The notes under the pieces were generated by a model, which was not told where the DNA came from, ran no database searches, and worked only from the letters and a program-made list of their open reading frames with translations. A stretch of DNA of 64,000 bases, taken from positions 1,839,501 to 1,903,500 of the forward strand of contig NZ_CP051630.1 of assembly GCF_012848855.1 (NCBI RefSeq), in the 5' to 3' direction. This document shows, in pieces, positions 1 through 8,949 of the stretch (within the stretch, counting starts at the first letter, position 1; every line of letters starts with the position of its first letter). The translations under genes and the position numbers were made by a program. This DNA comes from Pyruvatibacter mobilis. Its GTDB lineage: Bacteria > Pseudomonadota > Alphaproteobacteria > CGMCC-115125.

Positions 1-593
1 ACCAGCGTCGTCTCGGAGCCCAGGCCATTGAAGATGCCGGCGAACTCAACGGCGATATAGCCGCCGCCGGCCACCACGACCCGCTTCGGCAGCTCGTCGA
101 GATGGAAGGCCTCGTTGGAGGTGATGGCCAGCTCATGGCCCGGCACTTCGTGGATATTGGGCGTCGCGCCGGTGGCGATCAGGATGGTCTTCGCCGTCAC
201 GTCGCGGTTCTGGTTGACCAGGTGGATCGTGTGCTTGTCCTTGATGACAGCCCGGTCCTCGACGATCTCGACAGCCGAGCCTTCGAGATTGCCGATATAG
301 ATGCCGTTCAGCCGGTCGATTTCCTTGTCCTTGTTGGCGATCAGGGTCTTCCAGTCGAACTTGGCGCCTTCCACCGTCCAGCCGAAGCCTGTGGCATCCT
401 CGATCTCCTCATGGACGTGGCTGGCATAGACGAACAGCTTCTTGGGCACGCAGCCGCGGATCACGCAGGTGCCGCCGACGCGGTATTCCTCAGCAACGGC
501 CACGCGGGCGCCATAGGAGGCTGCCATGCGCGACGCCCGCACACCGCCAGAGCCCGCGCCGATGGTGAAGAGGTCGTAATCATACTCGGACAT
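1..593 (-). CDS. gor: Glutathione-disulfide reductase (3' part missing)
   Basis: FAD/NADPH enzyme that reduces glutathione disulfide in the cytosol. The first 197 codons are visible; the rest lies beyond the window edge. The N-terminus has the Rossmann motif GAGSGG (residues 12-17) and the redox pair C43/C48 in GGTCVIRGCVPKK. A second nucleotide-binding motif, AGGGYIAVEFAG, begins near residue 174. The ATG at 593 follows a purine-rich AAAGGGACGGGG stretch. It lies 87 bp downstream of rpiA on the same strand. The GGTCVIRGC form is typical of glutathione reductase rather than lipoamide dehydrogenase or mercuric reductase, but the C-terminal half that would confirm this is absent. Confidence 0.92.
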   Translation of the reverse strand, partial: MSEYDYDLFTIGAGSGGVRASRMAASYGARVAVAEEYRVGGTCVIRGCVPKKLFVYASHVHEEIEDATGFGWTVEGAKFDWKTLIANKDKEIDRLNGIYIGNLEGSAVEIVEDRAVIKDKHTIHLVNQNRDVTAKTILIATGATPNIHEVPGHELAITSNEAFHLDELPKRVVVAGGGYIAVEFAGIFNGLGSETTL

Positions 594-680
594 GTGCCCC
601 GTCCCTTTATTCGTTGTGACCCGCCCTAGATGGCATGGGGTCCGTCCCCTCCCAAGGGACATTCACAATAGCTTGAAATG

Positions 681-1397
681 CTAGTGATTGAGCGTGTCGA
701 CCGAGTCGTCGGCCTTGCCGATGAGCGCCGCATGCGCAATGCCGAGAAACAGGCCGTGCTCCACGACGCCAGGCAGGCGCGAGAGATATTCGCCAAGCCC
801 GTCCGGGTCGGGGATCTCACCCAGCGCCCAGTCATAGATCAGGTTGTTGCCGTCGGTGACAAAGGGCTCGCCATACTCATCCGTACGCAGAGAGATTGCG
901 CCGTCGCAGCCGAATAGCTTGCCGGATTCAAGGATACGGGTGCCGGTCGCCTGGGCGCCGAAGGGCACCACTTCGATGGGCAGCGGGAAGTTGCCGAGAT
1001 GCGGTACCACCTTGCTCTCATCGGCGATGACGATCATCTGCGAGGATGCAAACGCCACGATCTTCTCGCGCAGCAGCGCACCGCCGCCGCCCTTGATGAG
1101 GGTGAGTCTGGGGCCGATTTCGTCCGCCCCGTCCACCGTCACGTCCAGATGCGGCTGGTCGTCCAGCGTTGTCACGGTAAGGCCGACCTCGCGGGCCAGC
1201 TTGTCCGTGGCTTCCGACGTGGGCACGCAGGTGAGCTTCAGCCCCTCGTCTTTTGCTTTACGCCCAAGGGCGATAACGAAATGTGCCGCTGTCGAGCCGG
1301 TGCCCAGCCCGACCTTCATGCCGTCCTTGATGTAGGCGAGCGCGGCTTCGGCGGCGATGCGCTTCTGGTCGTCGGCTGAAAGATTGGTGTCGCTCAT
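681..1397 (-). CDS. rpiA: Ribose-5-phosphate isomerase A
   Basis: Interconverts ribose 5-phosphate and ribulose 5-phosphate in the non-oxidative pentose phosphate pathway. The 238-residue length is close to the family norm. Signature motifs are all present: GLGTGSTA (about residues 31-38), the active-site DGADEI, and KGGGGALLREK. The ATG at 1397 lies only 6 nt after the stop of the upstream aldehyde dehydrogenase gene, so the two are probably co-transcribed, with gor following. Linking an NADPH-supplying pathway to NADPH-using glutathione reductase is sensible, though the functional link is inferred. Confidence 0.96.
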   Translation of the reverse strand: MSDTNLSADDQKRIAAEAALAYIKDGMKVGLGTGSTAAHFVIALGRKAKDEGLKLTCVPTSEATDKLAREVGLTVTTLDDQPHLDVTVDGADEIGPRLTLIKGGGGALLREKIVAFASSQMIVIADESKVVPHLGNFPLPIEVVPFGAQATGTRILESGKLFGCDGAISLRTDEYGEPFVTDGNNLIYDWALGEIPDPDGLGEYLSRLPGVVEHGLFLGIAHAALIGKADDSVDTLNH

Positions 1398-1403
1398 CAG
1401 GTC

Positions 1404-2891
1404 CTATTCTCCGTCCAGACCGCCGAAGGTCATGTATTTGGGTTCCAGAAATTCCTCGAGGCCCCATTTGCCGCCTTCGCGGCCGATGCCGGATTCCTTG
1501 ACGCCGCCAAAGGGGGCTACCTCGACGGACAGGAGCGCTTCGTTGATGCCAACAATGCCGAAATCCAGCGCCTCACCCACACGCCAGCAACGGCCGACAT
1601 CGCGGGAATAGACATAGGCAGCGAGGCCGTAATTGGTGTCGTTGGCCATCTCCACCGCCTCTTCCTCCGTCCGGAAGCGGAAGACGGGGGCGACAGGGCC
1701 GAAAGTCTCTTCCCGCGCGATGCGCATATCGGGTTCTGCATCAATCAGCACGGTGGGCTCATAGAAAGTGCCGCCCAGGGCATGGCGGTTGCCGCCGGTA
1801 CCGATCTTGGCCCCCTTTGCCAGCGCATCCGCCACATGGCCCGCGACCTTGTCCAGCGCCTGGGCATCGATCAGCGGGCCGATCTGAGCGCCATCTTCGG
1901 TACCATGGCCCACCTTCAGCTTGGCGACTGCTGCCGACAATTTCTGGGTGAATGCGGCGTATACGGAATTCTGCACCAGGATGCGGTTGGTGCAGACGCA
2001 GGTCTGGCCGGTATTGCGGTACTTTGAGGCGATGGCCCCTTCCACAGCCCTGTCGATATCTGCGTCGTCGAACACAATGAAGGGCGCGTTGCCACCCAGC
2101 TCCATCGAGGTCTTCTTCACCGTGCGGGCGGACTGCTCCATCAGCAGTTTGCCCACCTGGGTAGAGCCGGTGAAGGTCACCACGCGGACCGCGTCATGGG
2201 ACGTATAGACCCCGCCGATCTCGACCTCATTGCCGGTAACGACGTTGAAACAGCCGGCAGGCAGGCCCGCGCGTTCCGCCAGCTCACACAGGGCGAGCGC
2301 TGACAGCGGTGTCTGCGGGGCGGGCTTGCACACCACCGTGCAGCCGGCGGCGAGTGCCGGGGCTACCTTGCGGAGGATCATGGCGTTGGGGAAGTTCCAC
2401 GGTGTGATCGCGGCGACGACGCCGATCGGCTGCTTGGCCACCACGATGCGCCGGTCAGTGAAATGGGCGGGCACCACGTCGCCATACACGCGCTTGGCTT
2501 CTTCAGCATAAAACTCGGTGAAGGCCGCGCCATAGCGCACTTCCGCCAGCGCTTCCGGCAGGGGCTTGCCCTGTTCCAGGGTCAGCAGCAGGGCGAGATC
2601 ATCCTCGTGCTCGGTCATCAGGTCGAACCAGCGACGGATGATCTGCGAGCGCTCCTTGGCGGTGCGCTTCGACCAGGCGCGGAATGCCTGTTCTGCCACC
2701 TCCACCGAGCGGGTTGCTTCCTCACGGCCCAGCTTCGGCACCTGGGCAATGAGGTCACCGGTCGCCGGGTTGGTGACGTCGGTCACAGCCCCTGCGGGGT
2801 GGGCCACCCAGGCGCCATCAATATAGGCCTGTTGGCGAAACAGCGCTGGATCCTTGAGGGCATCGGGGAGTGCGGTGGGCGCATCGGCCAT
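1404..2891 (-). CDS. gabD: NAD(P)-dependent succinate-semialdehyde dehydrogenase
   Basis: Aldehyde dehydrogenase superfamily protein of 495 residues, most like GabD, which oxidises succinate semialdehyde to succinate in GABA degradation. The catalytic general base is E264 in MELGGN and the nucleophile is C298 in NTGQTC; the cofactor-binding segments TPWNFP and FTGSTQVG are intact. The open frame extends upstream to 3251, but the ATG at 2891 is preceded by GGAGGA at good spacing and starts at the family's normal N-terminus, so the extension is rejected. It is the first gene of a gabD-rpiA-gor run. Glutarate-semialdehyde dehydrogenase is an alternative substrate assignment. Confidence 0.88.
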   Translation of the reverse strand: MADAPTALPDALKDPALFRQQAYIDGAWVAHPAGAVTDVTNPATGDLIAQVPKLGREEATRSVEVAEQAFRAWSKRTAKERSQIIRRWFDLMTEHEDDLALLLTLEQGKPLPEALAEVRYGAAFTEFYAEEAKRVYGDVVPAHFTDRRIVVAKQPIGVVAAITPWNFPNAMILRKVAPALAAGCTVVCKPAPQTPLSALALCELAERAGLPAGCFNVVTGNEVEIGGVYTSHDAVRVVTFTGSTQVGKLLMEQSARTVKKTSMELGGNAPFIVFDDADIDRAVEGAIASKYRNTGQTCVCTNRILVQNSVYAAFTQKLSAAVAKLKVGHGTEDGAQIGPLIDAQALDKVAGHVADALAKGAKIGTGGNRHALGGTFYEPTVLIDAEPDMRIAREETFGPVAPVFRFRTEEEAVEMANDTNYGLAAYVYSRDVGRCWRVGEALDFGIVGINEALLSVEVAPFGGVKESGIGREGGKWGLEEFLEPKYMTFGGLDGE

Positions 2892-3005
2892 GGAGGGTCC
2901 TCCAACATGCAGGCGGGCAGAGACAATCGAGAGGGGAGCTGCCAGCCCCCGCGTTTCTAGCGGCTGGAGGGGCGCTGTGCAAAGCCGTTCCGCCAGAGAG
3001 GCGGC

Positions 3006-4175
3006 ATGGGTGTATTCTTCCGGTACACCACCGCCGTCAGGAGTCCTCCCATTTCCACAGCCTCCCCCTTTTCCGACACCTATGGAGACGCCCGTAGCCG
3101 GTTCCGCAGTGCGGCGGCCCGGGCGGGCTTTGAGACGTCGAGGCTCATCCAGCCCGGCACAGGCCCGCTGGGGGAAGACCTTGCCATCGACATTGCCATG
3201 CGCGGGCTCGATGGAGCGCGGACGGCCGTCCTGTGCCTCAGTGGCGTTCACGGCGCTGAGGGCTATGCGGGGTCCGGCGCGCAGGTGGCCTGGCTGGACG
3301 CTGTGGGATCAGAAAGCCTGCCGCCGGGGGTCGGCATCCTCATGGTGCACGGGCTCAATTCCTGGGGCTTCGCCCACGGGCTGCGCGGCACCGAGGACAA
3401 TATTGATCTCAACCGGAACTATCTCGACCACACGAAGCCGCACCCGGAAAACCCGCTTTACGGGGAAATCCACCCTGCCCTGTGTCCGCCCGACCTCGCG
3501 CCGCCCCGTATCGACGCCCTTTTGGATGCCGGCCAGCGTTTCGTCGAGCGGCACGGCCAATGGGCGCTGGAAGACGCCATCAGCCGGGGCCAGTACACCC
3601 ACCCAGATGGCTACCACTATGGCGGCAGGTCGCTGGCCCGGCCGCTAGTGCAGCTCGAGATGCTGGTGACGGAAGAGCTCCGCCACATCGAGCATCTGGC
3701 CTATGTGGATTTCCATTCCGGCCCCATCGGAGACGGAGACACCATCTTCCTGTGCTTCTCGCCTGAGGGCAGCGCCATGCGGCGGCGGGCAGAGATGTGG
3801 TGGGGGCGCGACGCGCTGCGGCGCGAGACGGTGGAGCGGCAATGGGGTTCCCGCCGCCCGGGACGCAGCGGCATTCTGTTCCGCGGGCTTGAAAACCTGC
3901 TTGCCGGCCGGGCCGACATCGCCGGTGCGGTGGTCGAATTCTGTTCAGCGCAGCCGCGTCGCAACGAGCGCGACATCATGCGCATCCCCATGCTGGAACG
4001 GTGGCTGCGGTTTGAAGGCGGGCTCACGGCGGCTGAAGCCCCTGCCTACCTGGCCGAGATCCGCACCAATTACGCCCCCCGCCGCGACAATTGGGAGGCC
4101 CGCGTTGCCGCGCGGGCAATCGACGTGCTGGCGCGCGCCGTCAAGGGGGCGGCGGATTGGTCACAGGAGCCATGA
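3006..4175 (+). CDS. DUF2817 (M14-like) metallopeptidase family protein
   Basis: Protein of 389 residues with the DUF2817 pattern, related to zinc carboxypeptidases. The likely zinc ligands are H82 and E85 in SGVHGAEGYAG and H237 in VDFHSG, with a conserved NRNY at 136-139 resembling the substrate-carboxylate-binding region of M14 enzymes. No signal peptide is evident, so it is probably cytosolic. Substrate unknown. The ATG follows AGAGAGG, and the gene diverges from gabD across about 115 bp. The fold assignment is family knowledge; peptidase activity is inferred from the conserved ligands. Confidence 0.8.
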   Translation: MGVFFRYTTAVRSPPISTASPFSDTYGDARSRFRSAAARAGFETSRLIQPGTGPLGEDLAIDIAMRGLDGARTAVLCLSGVHGAEGYAGSGAQVAWLDAVGSESLPPGVGILMVHGLNSWGFAHGLRGTEDNIDLNRNYLDHTKPHPENPLYGEIHPALCPPDLAPPRIDALLDAGQRFVERHGQWALEDAISRGQYTHPDGYHYGGRSLARPLVQLEMLVTEELRHIEHLAYVDFHSGPIGDGDTIFLCFSPEGSAMRRRAEMWWGRDALRRETVERQWGSRRPGRSGILFRGLENLLAGRADIAGAVVEFCSAQPRRNERDIMRIPMLERWLRFEGGLTAAEAPAYLAEIRTNYAPRRDNWEARVAARAIDVLARAVKGAADWSQEP

Positions 4176-4260
4176 GTTGCGGGTCGTCCCCCGCCATGGC
4201 ACATGGCGCTGGCTGGTCGGCGTCAGCTGATCATTGCCGCTTTGCTTGTGAGGACCACCC

Positions 4261-4929
4261 ATGACCGCGCCGACCATCCTGTTTGATCTCGACGGCACCC
4301 TGGCCGACACGGCCCTGGACCTGACCGAGACCATGAATGTCATCCTCACCCGCCATGGCCGTGAGCGGGTGCCGCACGAGAAAGTGCGTGAAATGGTAGG
4401 CGGCGGTGCCCGTAAGATCATGGAACGCGGCTTTGCCCATACGGGCGAGCCGGCCAGTGAGGCGCTGCTCGATCAGCTGTTTCACGAGTTCCTGGATTAT
4501 TACGGCGACCACCTGGCGGACCACACCCAGGTGTTCGACGGGCTTGTGCCGGTTCTTGAAACGCTGGAGCAGCGCGGTGCCCGGCTCGGGGTTGTCACCA
4601 ACAAGGTGGAAGGCCTGTCACATGAAGTGCTGGGATTGCTCGACCTCAAACGGTTCTTTCCGGTGCTCATCGGCGGCGATACCTTGCCGGTGAAGAAGCC
4701 AGACCCTGCCCCCCTGTTCGAAGCCATTGACCGGCTCGGCGGCAATCGTGCGAAGGCCGTCATGGTCGGGGACAGCCCGTTTGACATTGATGCTGCGAAG
4801 AACGCGGGCATTCCGTCGATCGCGGTTTCCTTCGGCTATACCCATGTGCCGCCCGCCGAAATGGGGGCGACCCATCTCATTGATCATTATGACGAGTTCC
4901 TTGCGGCCTTCGACGCACTGGACTTCTGA
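4261..4929 (+). CDS. gph: Phosphoglycolate phosphatase (HAD family)
   Basis: HAD-superfamily hydrolase of 222 residues. Motif I is FDLDGTLADT with nucleophile D9 and acid/base D11; the cap domain follows, then motif II VVTNK, motif III lysine in KKPDPAP, and motif IV GDSPFDIDAA. This arrangement matches Gph, which dephosphorylates 2-phosphoglycolate formed during DNA 3'-end repair or Rubisco oxygenation. GAGGA lies 7 nt before the ATG. The tRNA-Val promoter begins about 20 bp past its stop. Other small phosphate esters remain possible substrates, as is usual in this family. Confidence 0.87.
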   Translation: MTAPTILFDLDGTLADTALDLTETMNVILTRHGRERVPHEKVREMVGGGARKIMERGFAHTGEPASEALLDQLFHEFLDYYGDHLADHTQVFDGLVPVLETLEQRGARLGVVTNKVEGLSHEVLGLLDLKRFFPVLIGGDTLPVKKPDPAPLFEAIDRLGGNRAKAVMVGDSPFDIDAAKNAGIPSIAVSFGYTHVPPAEMGATHLIDHYDEFLAAFDALDF

Positions 4930-4948
4930 GCGTCCGGCCAAGAGCCGC

Positions 4949-4977
4949 TTGACTTTATCCGTCCGCGCTCATAGAAC
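4949..4977 (+). promoter_or_regulatory. Putative sigma-70 promoter of tRNA-Val
   Basis: TTGACT (4949-4954) and TAGAAC (4972-4977) are separated by 17 bp. The -35 matches consensus at five of six positions and the -10 at four. Transcription would start near 4984, about 50 nt before the mature tRNA 5' end. Assigned by eye. Confidence 0.5.
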
Positions 4978-5032
4978 GCCTTTCCCTTTGGACGGGCGGC
5001 GAAGTGATTTGCCGCTGTACATCCGAAAAATG

Positions 5033-5107
5033 GGGCGCGTAGCTCAGTGGGAGAGCACTGTGTTCACACCGCAGGGGTCGCTGGTTCAATCCCAGCCGCG
5101 CCCACCA
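5033..5107 (+). tRNA. tRNA-Val (anticodon CAC)
   Basis: A complete cloverleaf can be drawn by hand. The acceptor stem is GGGCGCG paired with CGCGCCC. The D stem is GCTC/GAGC. The anticodon stem is CTGTG/CGCAG, with loop TTCACAC and anticodon CAC at 5065-5067, reading GUG valine codons. The variable loop is five bases, and the T arm is GCTGG TTCAATC CCAGC. Discriminator A5104 is followed by a genome-encoded CCA at 5105-5107. It stands alone between gph and arsC. Confidence 0.95.
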
Positions 5108-5150
5108 TTTCCTCCCTGCACCTTCCCAAGATCAGCTTAGGTCTGCCGGC

Positions 5151-5573
5151 ATGTCCGTCGTAATCCACCACAATCCGGATTGCGGGACCTCCCGCAATGT
5201 GCTCGCCACCATCAAGGCCGCGGGCTATGAGCCTGTCGTCATTGAGTATCTCAAGACCGGCTGGACCCGGCCGCAGCTGCAGGCCCTATTTGCCGCAGCC
5301 GACCTAACCCCGCGCGCGGCCCTCCGCACGACCAAGTCGCCGGCCGAAGAGCTCGGCCTCCTGGATCCCTCGGTGGATGACGACGCGCTGCTGGAGGCCA
5401 TGCTGGCACATCCGGTGCTGGTCAACCGCCCCATCGTCTGCACGCCGCGGGGCGTGCGCCTGTGCCGGCCCAGCGAAGCGGTTCTGGACCTTCTGGAAAC
5501 ATGGCCCGCAGGCCCGTTTGCCAAGGAAGATGGTGGCCTGATCATCGATGCGGACGGCAACCGCGTCGCCTGA
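5151..5573 (+). CDS. arsC: ArsC-type arsenate reductase (glutaredoxin-dependent)
   Basis: Thioredoxin-fold protein of 140 residues in the ArsC/Spx family. The catalytic cysteine is C11 in HNPDCGTSRNVL, matching the E. coli plasmid-type ArsC active site, and the conserved arginine follows later in VNRPIV. Length is normal. It would reduce arsenate to arsenite with glutathione and glutaredoxin. No ars operon surrounds it (no arsR, arsB or acr3 nearby), so it may be a housekeeping ArsC/YfgD-like protein rather than a resistance determinant. Confidence 0.85.
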   Translation: MSVVIHHNPDCGTSRNVLATIKAAGYEPVVIEYLKTGWTRPQLQALFAAADLTPRAALRTTKSPAEELGLLDPSVDDDALLEAMLAHPVLVNRPIVCTPRGVRLCRPSEAVLDLLETWPAGPFAKEDGGLIIDADGNRVA

Positions 5574-5736
5574 CGCGGCTCAACACGCGATACACTCGTT
5601 TTGCGTGTATTTCCAAGGGTGGCCAACGGAACTGCTCAACCCCTGCGTTTAGCGTTCTGTAACTAGCATCGTGCAATCTCGAACTAATTCTGGTCGACCC
5701 ATAGGCGGCGGCAGAGAAAGCGCGAGATCAGGCAGA

Positions 5737-7233
5737 ATGCTTCAGTCTGCGACCATTGACAGTTCGATCGAGCAGGAGCAGCTCGACACGCTGGCGAAGA
5801 ACCTGCCGACGGATGCAATGTCCTCCATTGCGTGGGCAGGCATCATCGGCTTCCTCCTCTCACTCGAGATCCCCTTGGTAGGGCATGTGGATGGGCGGTT
5901 CATCGCTGTCTGGTCAACAGCCCTCGTGCTCTGGAGCCTCACTGGCTACCTGATCAGCTACAGCTATGGGCGCAAGCCGCTTGCCGAATGGTCACTGGCT
6001 GCCCGGCGCCGCCTGTTCCGGGTGTTCTACCTGGCAAATGCGTTTATCTGGATTGCCTTGATCATCCAGTTGTTTCACCTCGGCGAAGGCGACAGCTGGA
6101 TGCACCCGGACCATGCGCATGACGTCGATGTGGCGCTGACACATACGACGTCGCGGCTGCTGGCCGTTCTTGTCGTTTTCGCAATCTCGCTAAACTATGT
6201 GGTCCAGCAATCCGCGCATTACCGGATCATGTTGTCACCCATGTGCCTCGTGATCGGCAGTCTCTCTTTAGCGTTTTTCAGTCAGGCACGTCTGGTCCCG
6301 GTTGCTGCAGCCGTACTCGTGCTGGTCCTTGGCGCATGGTTTGCGGTGTTGGGCGCGCGCCTCAACAAGGACATAACGCGGCGCATGGTCGCGGAGAAGC
6401 GGATCAATGATGCGGCAACGCGTCTGTCCGACGCGCTTGAGGAAGCCGATACGCTACGCAAGTCCGCCGAAGCAGCCTCCCGCGCCAAGACGAGCTTCCT
6501 CGCCACCATGAGCCATGAGCTGCGCACACCTCTCAATGCCATCATCGGCTTCTCCGAATTGCTCAGCGCGGGCTACTTCCCCGACAACCGGGCCAAGCAA
6601 ATCGAATATGCCACCGACATCCACAAGAGCGGCAAGCATCTGCTGTCACTTGTGGAGGATGTGCTCGACATTCAAAAGATCGAGGGCGGCCGGCGGAAAT
6701 ATGAATTCGAGTCGCTGGACATCCGCGACTGTCTCGACACCGTGCTGCCCATGCTGGACGAGCGCGCCCGGGAAAAAGGCGTCACCCTGCGCATGGATTT
6801 GCCTGCCATCACCTTCCCGTCGGTGGACGCGCAATCAATCCGCCAGATCATCATCAACCTCACCTCCAATGCCATCCGGCACACCCCGCCGGGCGGCTGT
6901 GTCAGCTTGTCTGCGTCTGAGGACTCAGCGGCCTGCTATCTGCGGGTCAGCGACACGGGCGAGGGCATCCCTCTGAAAATTCAGAACTCTGTGTTCGAGG
7001 CCTTCGTTACCTGCGCGGATGAAAGCAACGCGTCTCTCACCGCGACCGAAAGCGGGACGGGTCTCGGGCTTGCCATTACGCGTGAGCTGGTCGTGGCGCA
7101 TGGCGGGCAGATCTGGTTCGACACAGGGGAGGAGCAAGGCACGATCTTCCACATTGCCCTGCCCAAGGTGTCACGACCGGATGACACGCCGATTGAACCA
7201 CGGGTGACTCGCCCGGAAACGTCAGCCGCCTGA
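5737..7233 (+). CDS. Membrane sensor histidine kinase, orphan
   Basis: Protein of 498 residues. About six hydrophobic segments between residues 29 and 206 form an integral-membrane input domain without recognisable PAS or Cache folds. A short coiled linker leads to the HisKA domain with phospho-acceptor H260 in TMSHELRTPLNAIIGFSE. The HATPase_c domain carries the N box (INLTSNAIRH), G1 (DTGEGI) and G2 (GTGLGLAI). There is no receiver domain and no adjacent response regulator gene. The SHELRTPLNAIIGFSE box is typical of alphaproteobacterial PleC/DivJ-like kinases. A GTG at 5671 would add 22 residues; the ATG at 5737 is preferred. Its 3' end overlaps the convergent glycosyltransferase gene by 12 bp. 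Confidence 0.88.
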   Translation: MLQSATIDSSIEQEQLDTLAKNLPTDAMSSIAWAGIIGFLLSLEIPLVGHVDGRFIAVWSTALVLWSLTGYLISYSYGRKPLAEWSLAARRRLFRVFYLANAFIWIALIIQLFHLGEGDSWMHPDHAHDVDVALTHTTSRLLAVLVVFAISLNYVVQQSAHYRIMLSPMCLVIGSLSLAFFSQARLVPVAAAVLVLVLGAWFAVLGARLNKDITRRMVAEKRINDAATRLSDALEEADTLRKSAEAASRAKTSFLATMSHELRTPLNAIIGFSELLSAGYFPDNRAKQIEYATDIHKSGKHLLSLVEDVLDIQKIEGGRRKYEFESLDIRDCLDTVLPMLDERAREKGVTLRMDLPAITFPSVDAQSIRQIIINLTSNAIRHTPPGGCVSLSASEDSAACYLRVSDTGEGIPLKIQNSVFEAFVTCADESNASLTATESGTGLGLAITRELVVAHGGQIWFDTGEEQGTIFHIALPKVSRPDDTPIEPRVTRPETSAA

Positions 7234-8904
7234 GCGGCGATAGATCACCAGCCGCACGCGGTCACCGCGCGAATAGTTGAGACCGTCAACGCTGCCGACA
7301 GGTTCAAGCGTGAGCCCCGCCGCCATCGCGGCCGTCTCGAAGAGGTCCGCTTCACGCTCCTCGACAAGCGCGACATCCGCGTCGCCGGATGCCAGGGCAA
7401 GGGCTGCGTCCGTGCCGTTGCCGAGCCTGGTATTGGTGCCGAGGGCGAAGACGAGGCTGGGTTCGGAGAAACCCGCAGACGCCACATCCGCTCCCAGAAG
7501 CCCTTCCCGCTCCAGTGTCGCGGCGACGCGCTCAGCCACCCAGAGCGGCTCCACGCGCGGGCGGGCGAATTCCAGCAGCGCCCATGAGAAGGCCACGCCC
7601 GTGGCAGCCAGTGCCAGCACCATGCCGGACGGGTTACCGCGCCAGGCATAGGACGCCGCGCGTACGGCGAGGGCTACGAAAATGCCTGCCCCCACCACCG
7701 GCCAGGGACCGGGTTCCATCCCCGTTCCCTCCGGCAGCAACACCGGCAGCGCCACCACGGCTGCGGCCAGCACCAGGCTCAGCACGCACCACACCACCAC
7801 ATTGACGCGCGCCAGCCGGCTGCGCAGCATGTCCGGTGCATCGAACGCTGCGGCCATTACTGCCGCTACAAGAATCGCGAAAGCCGGATAGACCGGCAGG
7901 ATGTAGTGCGGCAGCTTGGTCGGCACCGCCTCGAAGATGATCCAGTTGGGGATGATCCAGGACGCGCAGAACATCACGGCGTCTGACTGCCGCGCGGTCC
8001 AGGCACGGGCCAGTGCCGGCAGCAGCAGCATATTGGCCGGGAAGAAGGTCAGCAGCAGCAACAGCGTGTAATAGCCTGCAGGCGCTCCATGACGCTCCTG
8101 TCCGCCCGCGAGCTTCGGCAGCAGATCGCCGCCCACCGCTTCACCAAAGAAGGCACCGCCCGTCTGTGTCCAGGCAATGACGGCCCAGGGCAAGGTCAAT
8201 ACCAGCAGCAGGATGACACCGCGCACCGGCCGCAGCAGGGCCAGCCATGAGATGCTGCGGCTTGCAGCCATGAGGCCAAGGACGGTCAGGCCGGAGACCA
8301 TGGGCGCAATCGGCCCCTTGAGCAGCACGCCCACGGCAAGCGCGACCCAGAACAGCAGCGCGTTGCCGATGCCCGGGTCAAGCCGTCTCGGGTCGCGCGC
8401 AAGCCAGATGCGGGCCAGGGCAAGTTGGGCCAGCGCGATGCTGGCTGCCAGTGCGGCATCCGTCTTGGCGATGTTGGCTTCTGCCACCAGCACGACGCTC
8501 GTCGCCATCAGGGCCCCGGCGATCAGCCCTGCCCTGTTGCCGTAAAACGCACTGCCGATGCGCCAGGTGGCGAGGCTAAGCAGGATTGCAGCGAGAAAGG
8601 ACGGGACACGGAACGCCCAGATGCCCGGGTGGCCTGAAGCCGTATCAAGGCCCAGCGCGCTGGCAACGCCGCTTGTGGCCGCCTGCATCCAGTAGATCGC
8701 AACCGGCTTCTTGGCCCGGAGGTCGTCCTGGAAATGCGGCACCATATAGTCGCCGCTCTCATGCATCTGCACGGTTGCCTGGGCAAAGCGCGCTTCATCG
8801 CGGTCAAGCGCCGGCAGGGTGAAGAGGCCGGGGAGATAGAGCGCAAGGCAGAGCAGGACGAGGGCCAGGACCGGCCGCTTCTCGATGCGGGGAACGAAAT
8901 ACAT
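7222..8904 (-). CDS. ArnT/PMT-like polyprenyl-phosphate-sugar glycosyltransferase
   Basis: Inner-membrane glycosyltransferase of about 560 residues with a dozen or so hydrophobic segments, of the GT-C fold. The first periplasmic loop has the acidic motif LDRDEARFAQA, where ArnT/PMT enzymes bind the lipid-phosphate sugar donor. Further on are RAKKPVAIYWMQ and EANIAKTDAAL, both characteristic of the ArnT (GT83) and phospholipid carrier-dependent group. It probably transfers a sugar from undecaprenyl phosphate to lipid A or another surface acceptor; the substrate cannot be told. The frame opens at a TTG at 8922, but ATG 8904 is preferred. It is last in a minus-strand run with the lipase-like gene. 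Confidence 0.83.
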   Translation of the reverse strand: MYFVPRIEKRPVLALVLLCLALYLPGLFTLPALDRDEARFAQATVQMHESGDYMVPHFQDDLRAKKPVAIYWMQAATSGVASALGLDTASGHPGIWAFRVPSFLAAILLSLATWRIGSAFYGNRAGLIAGALMATSVVLVAEANIAKTDAALAASIALAQLALARIWLARDPRRLDPGIGNALLFWVALAVGVLLKGPIAPMVSGLTVLGLMAASRSISWLALLRPVRGVILLLVLTLPWAVIAWTQTGGAFFGEAVGGDLLPKLAGGQERHGAPAGYYTLLLLLTFFPANMLLLPALARAWTARQSDAVMFCASWIIPNWIIFEAVPTKLPHYILPVYPAFAILVAAVMAAAFDAPDMLRSRLARVNVVVWCVLSLVLAAAVVALPVLLPEGTGMEPGPWPVVGAGIFVALAVRAASYAWRGNPSGMVLALAATGVAFSWALLEFARPRVEPLWVAERVAATLEREGLLGADVASAGFSEPSLVFALGTNTRLGNGTDAALALASGDADVALVEEREADLFETAAMAAGLTLEPVGSVDGLNYSRGDRVRLVIYRRSGG

Positions 8905-8949
8905 GCAGGGACGCGCCTTCAACCCGGTCGGCGAGGGAAAATCCGCCCC

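Noticed and set aside
2892-3251. N-terminal extension of the semialdehyde dehydrogenase
   Set aside because: The extra residues are low-complexity, overlap the divergent peptidase gene, and ATG 2891 has a strong ribosome-binding site.
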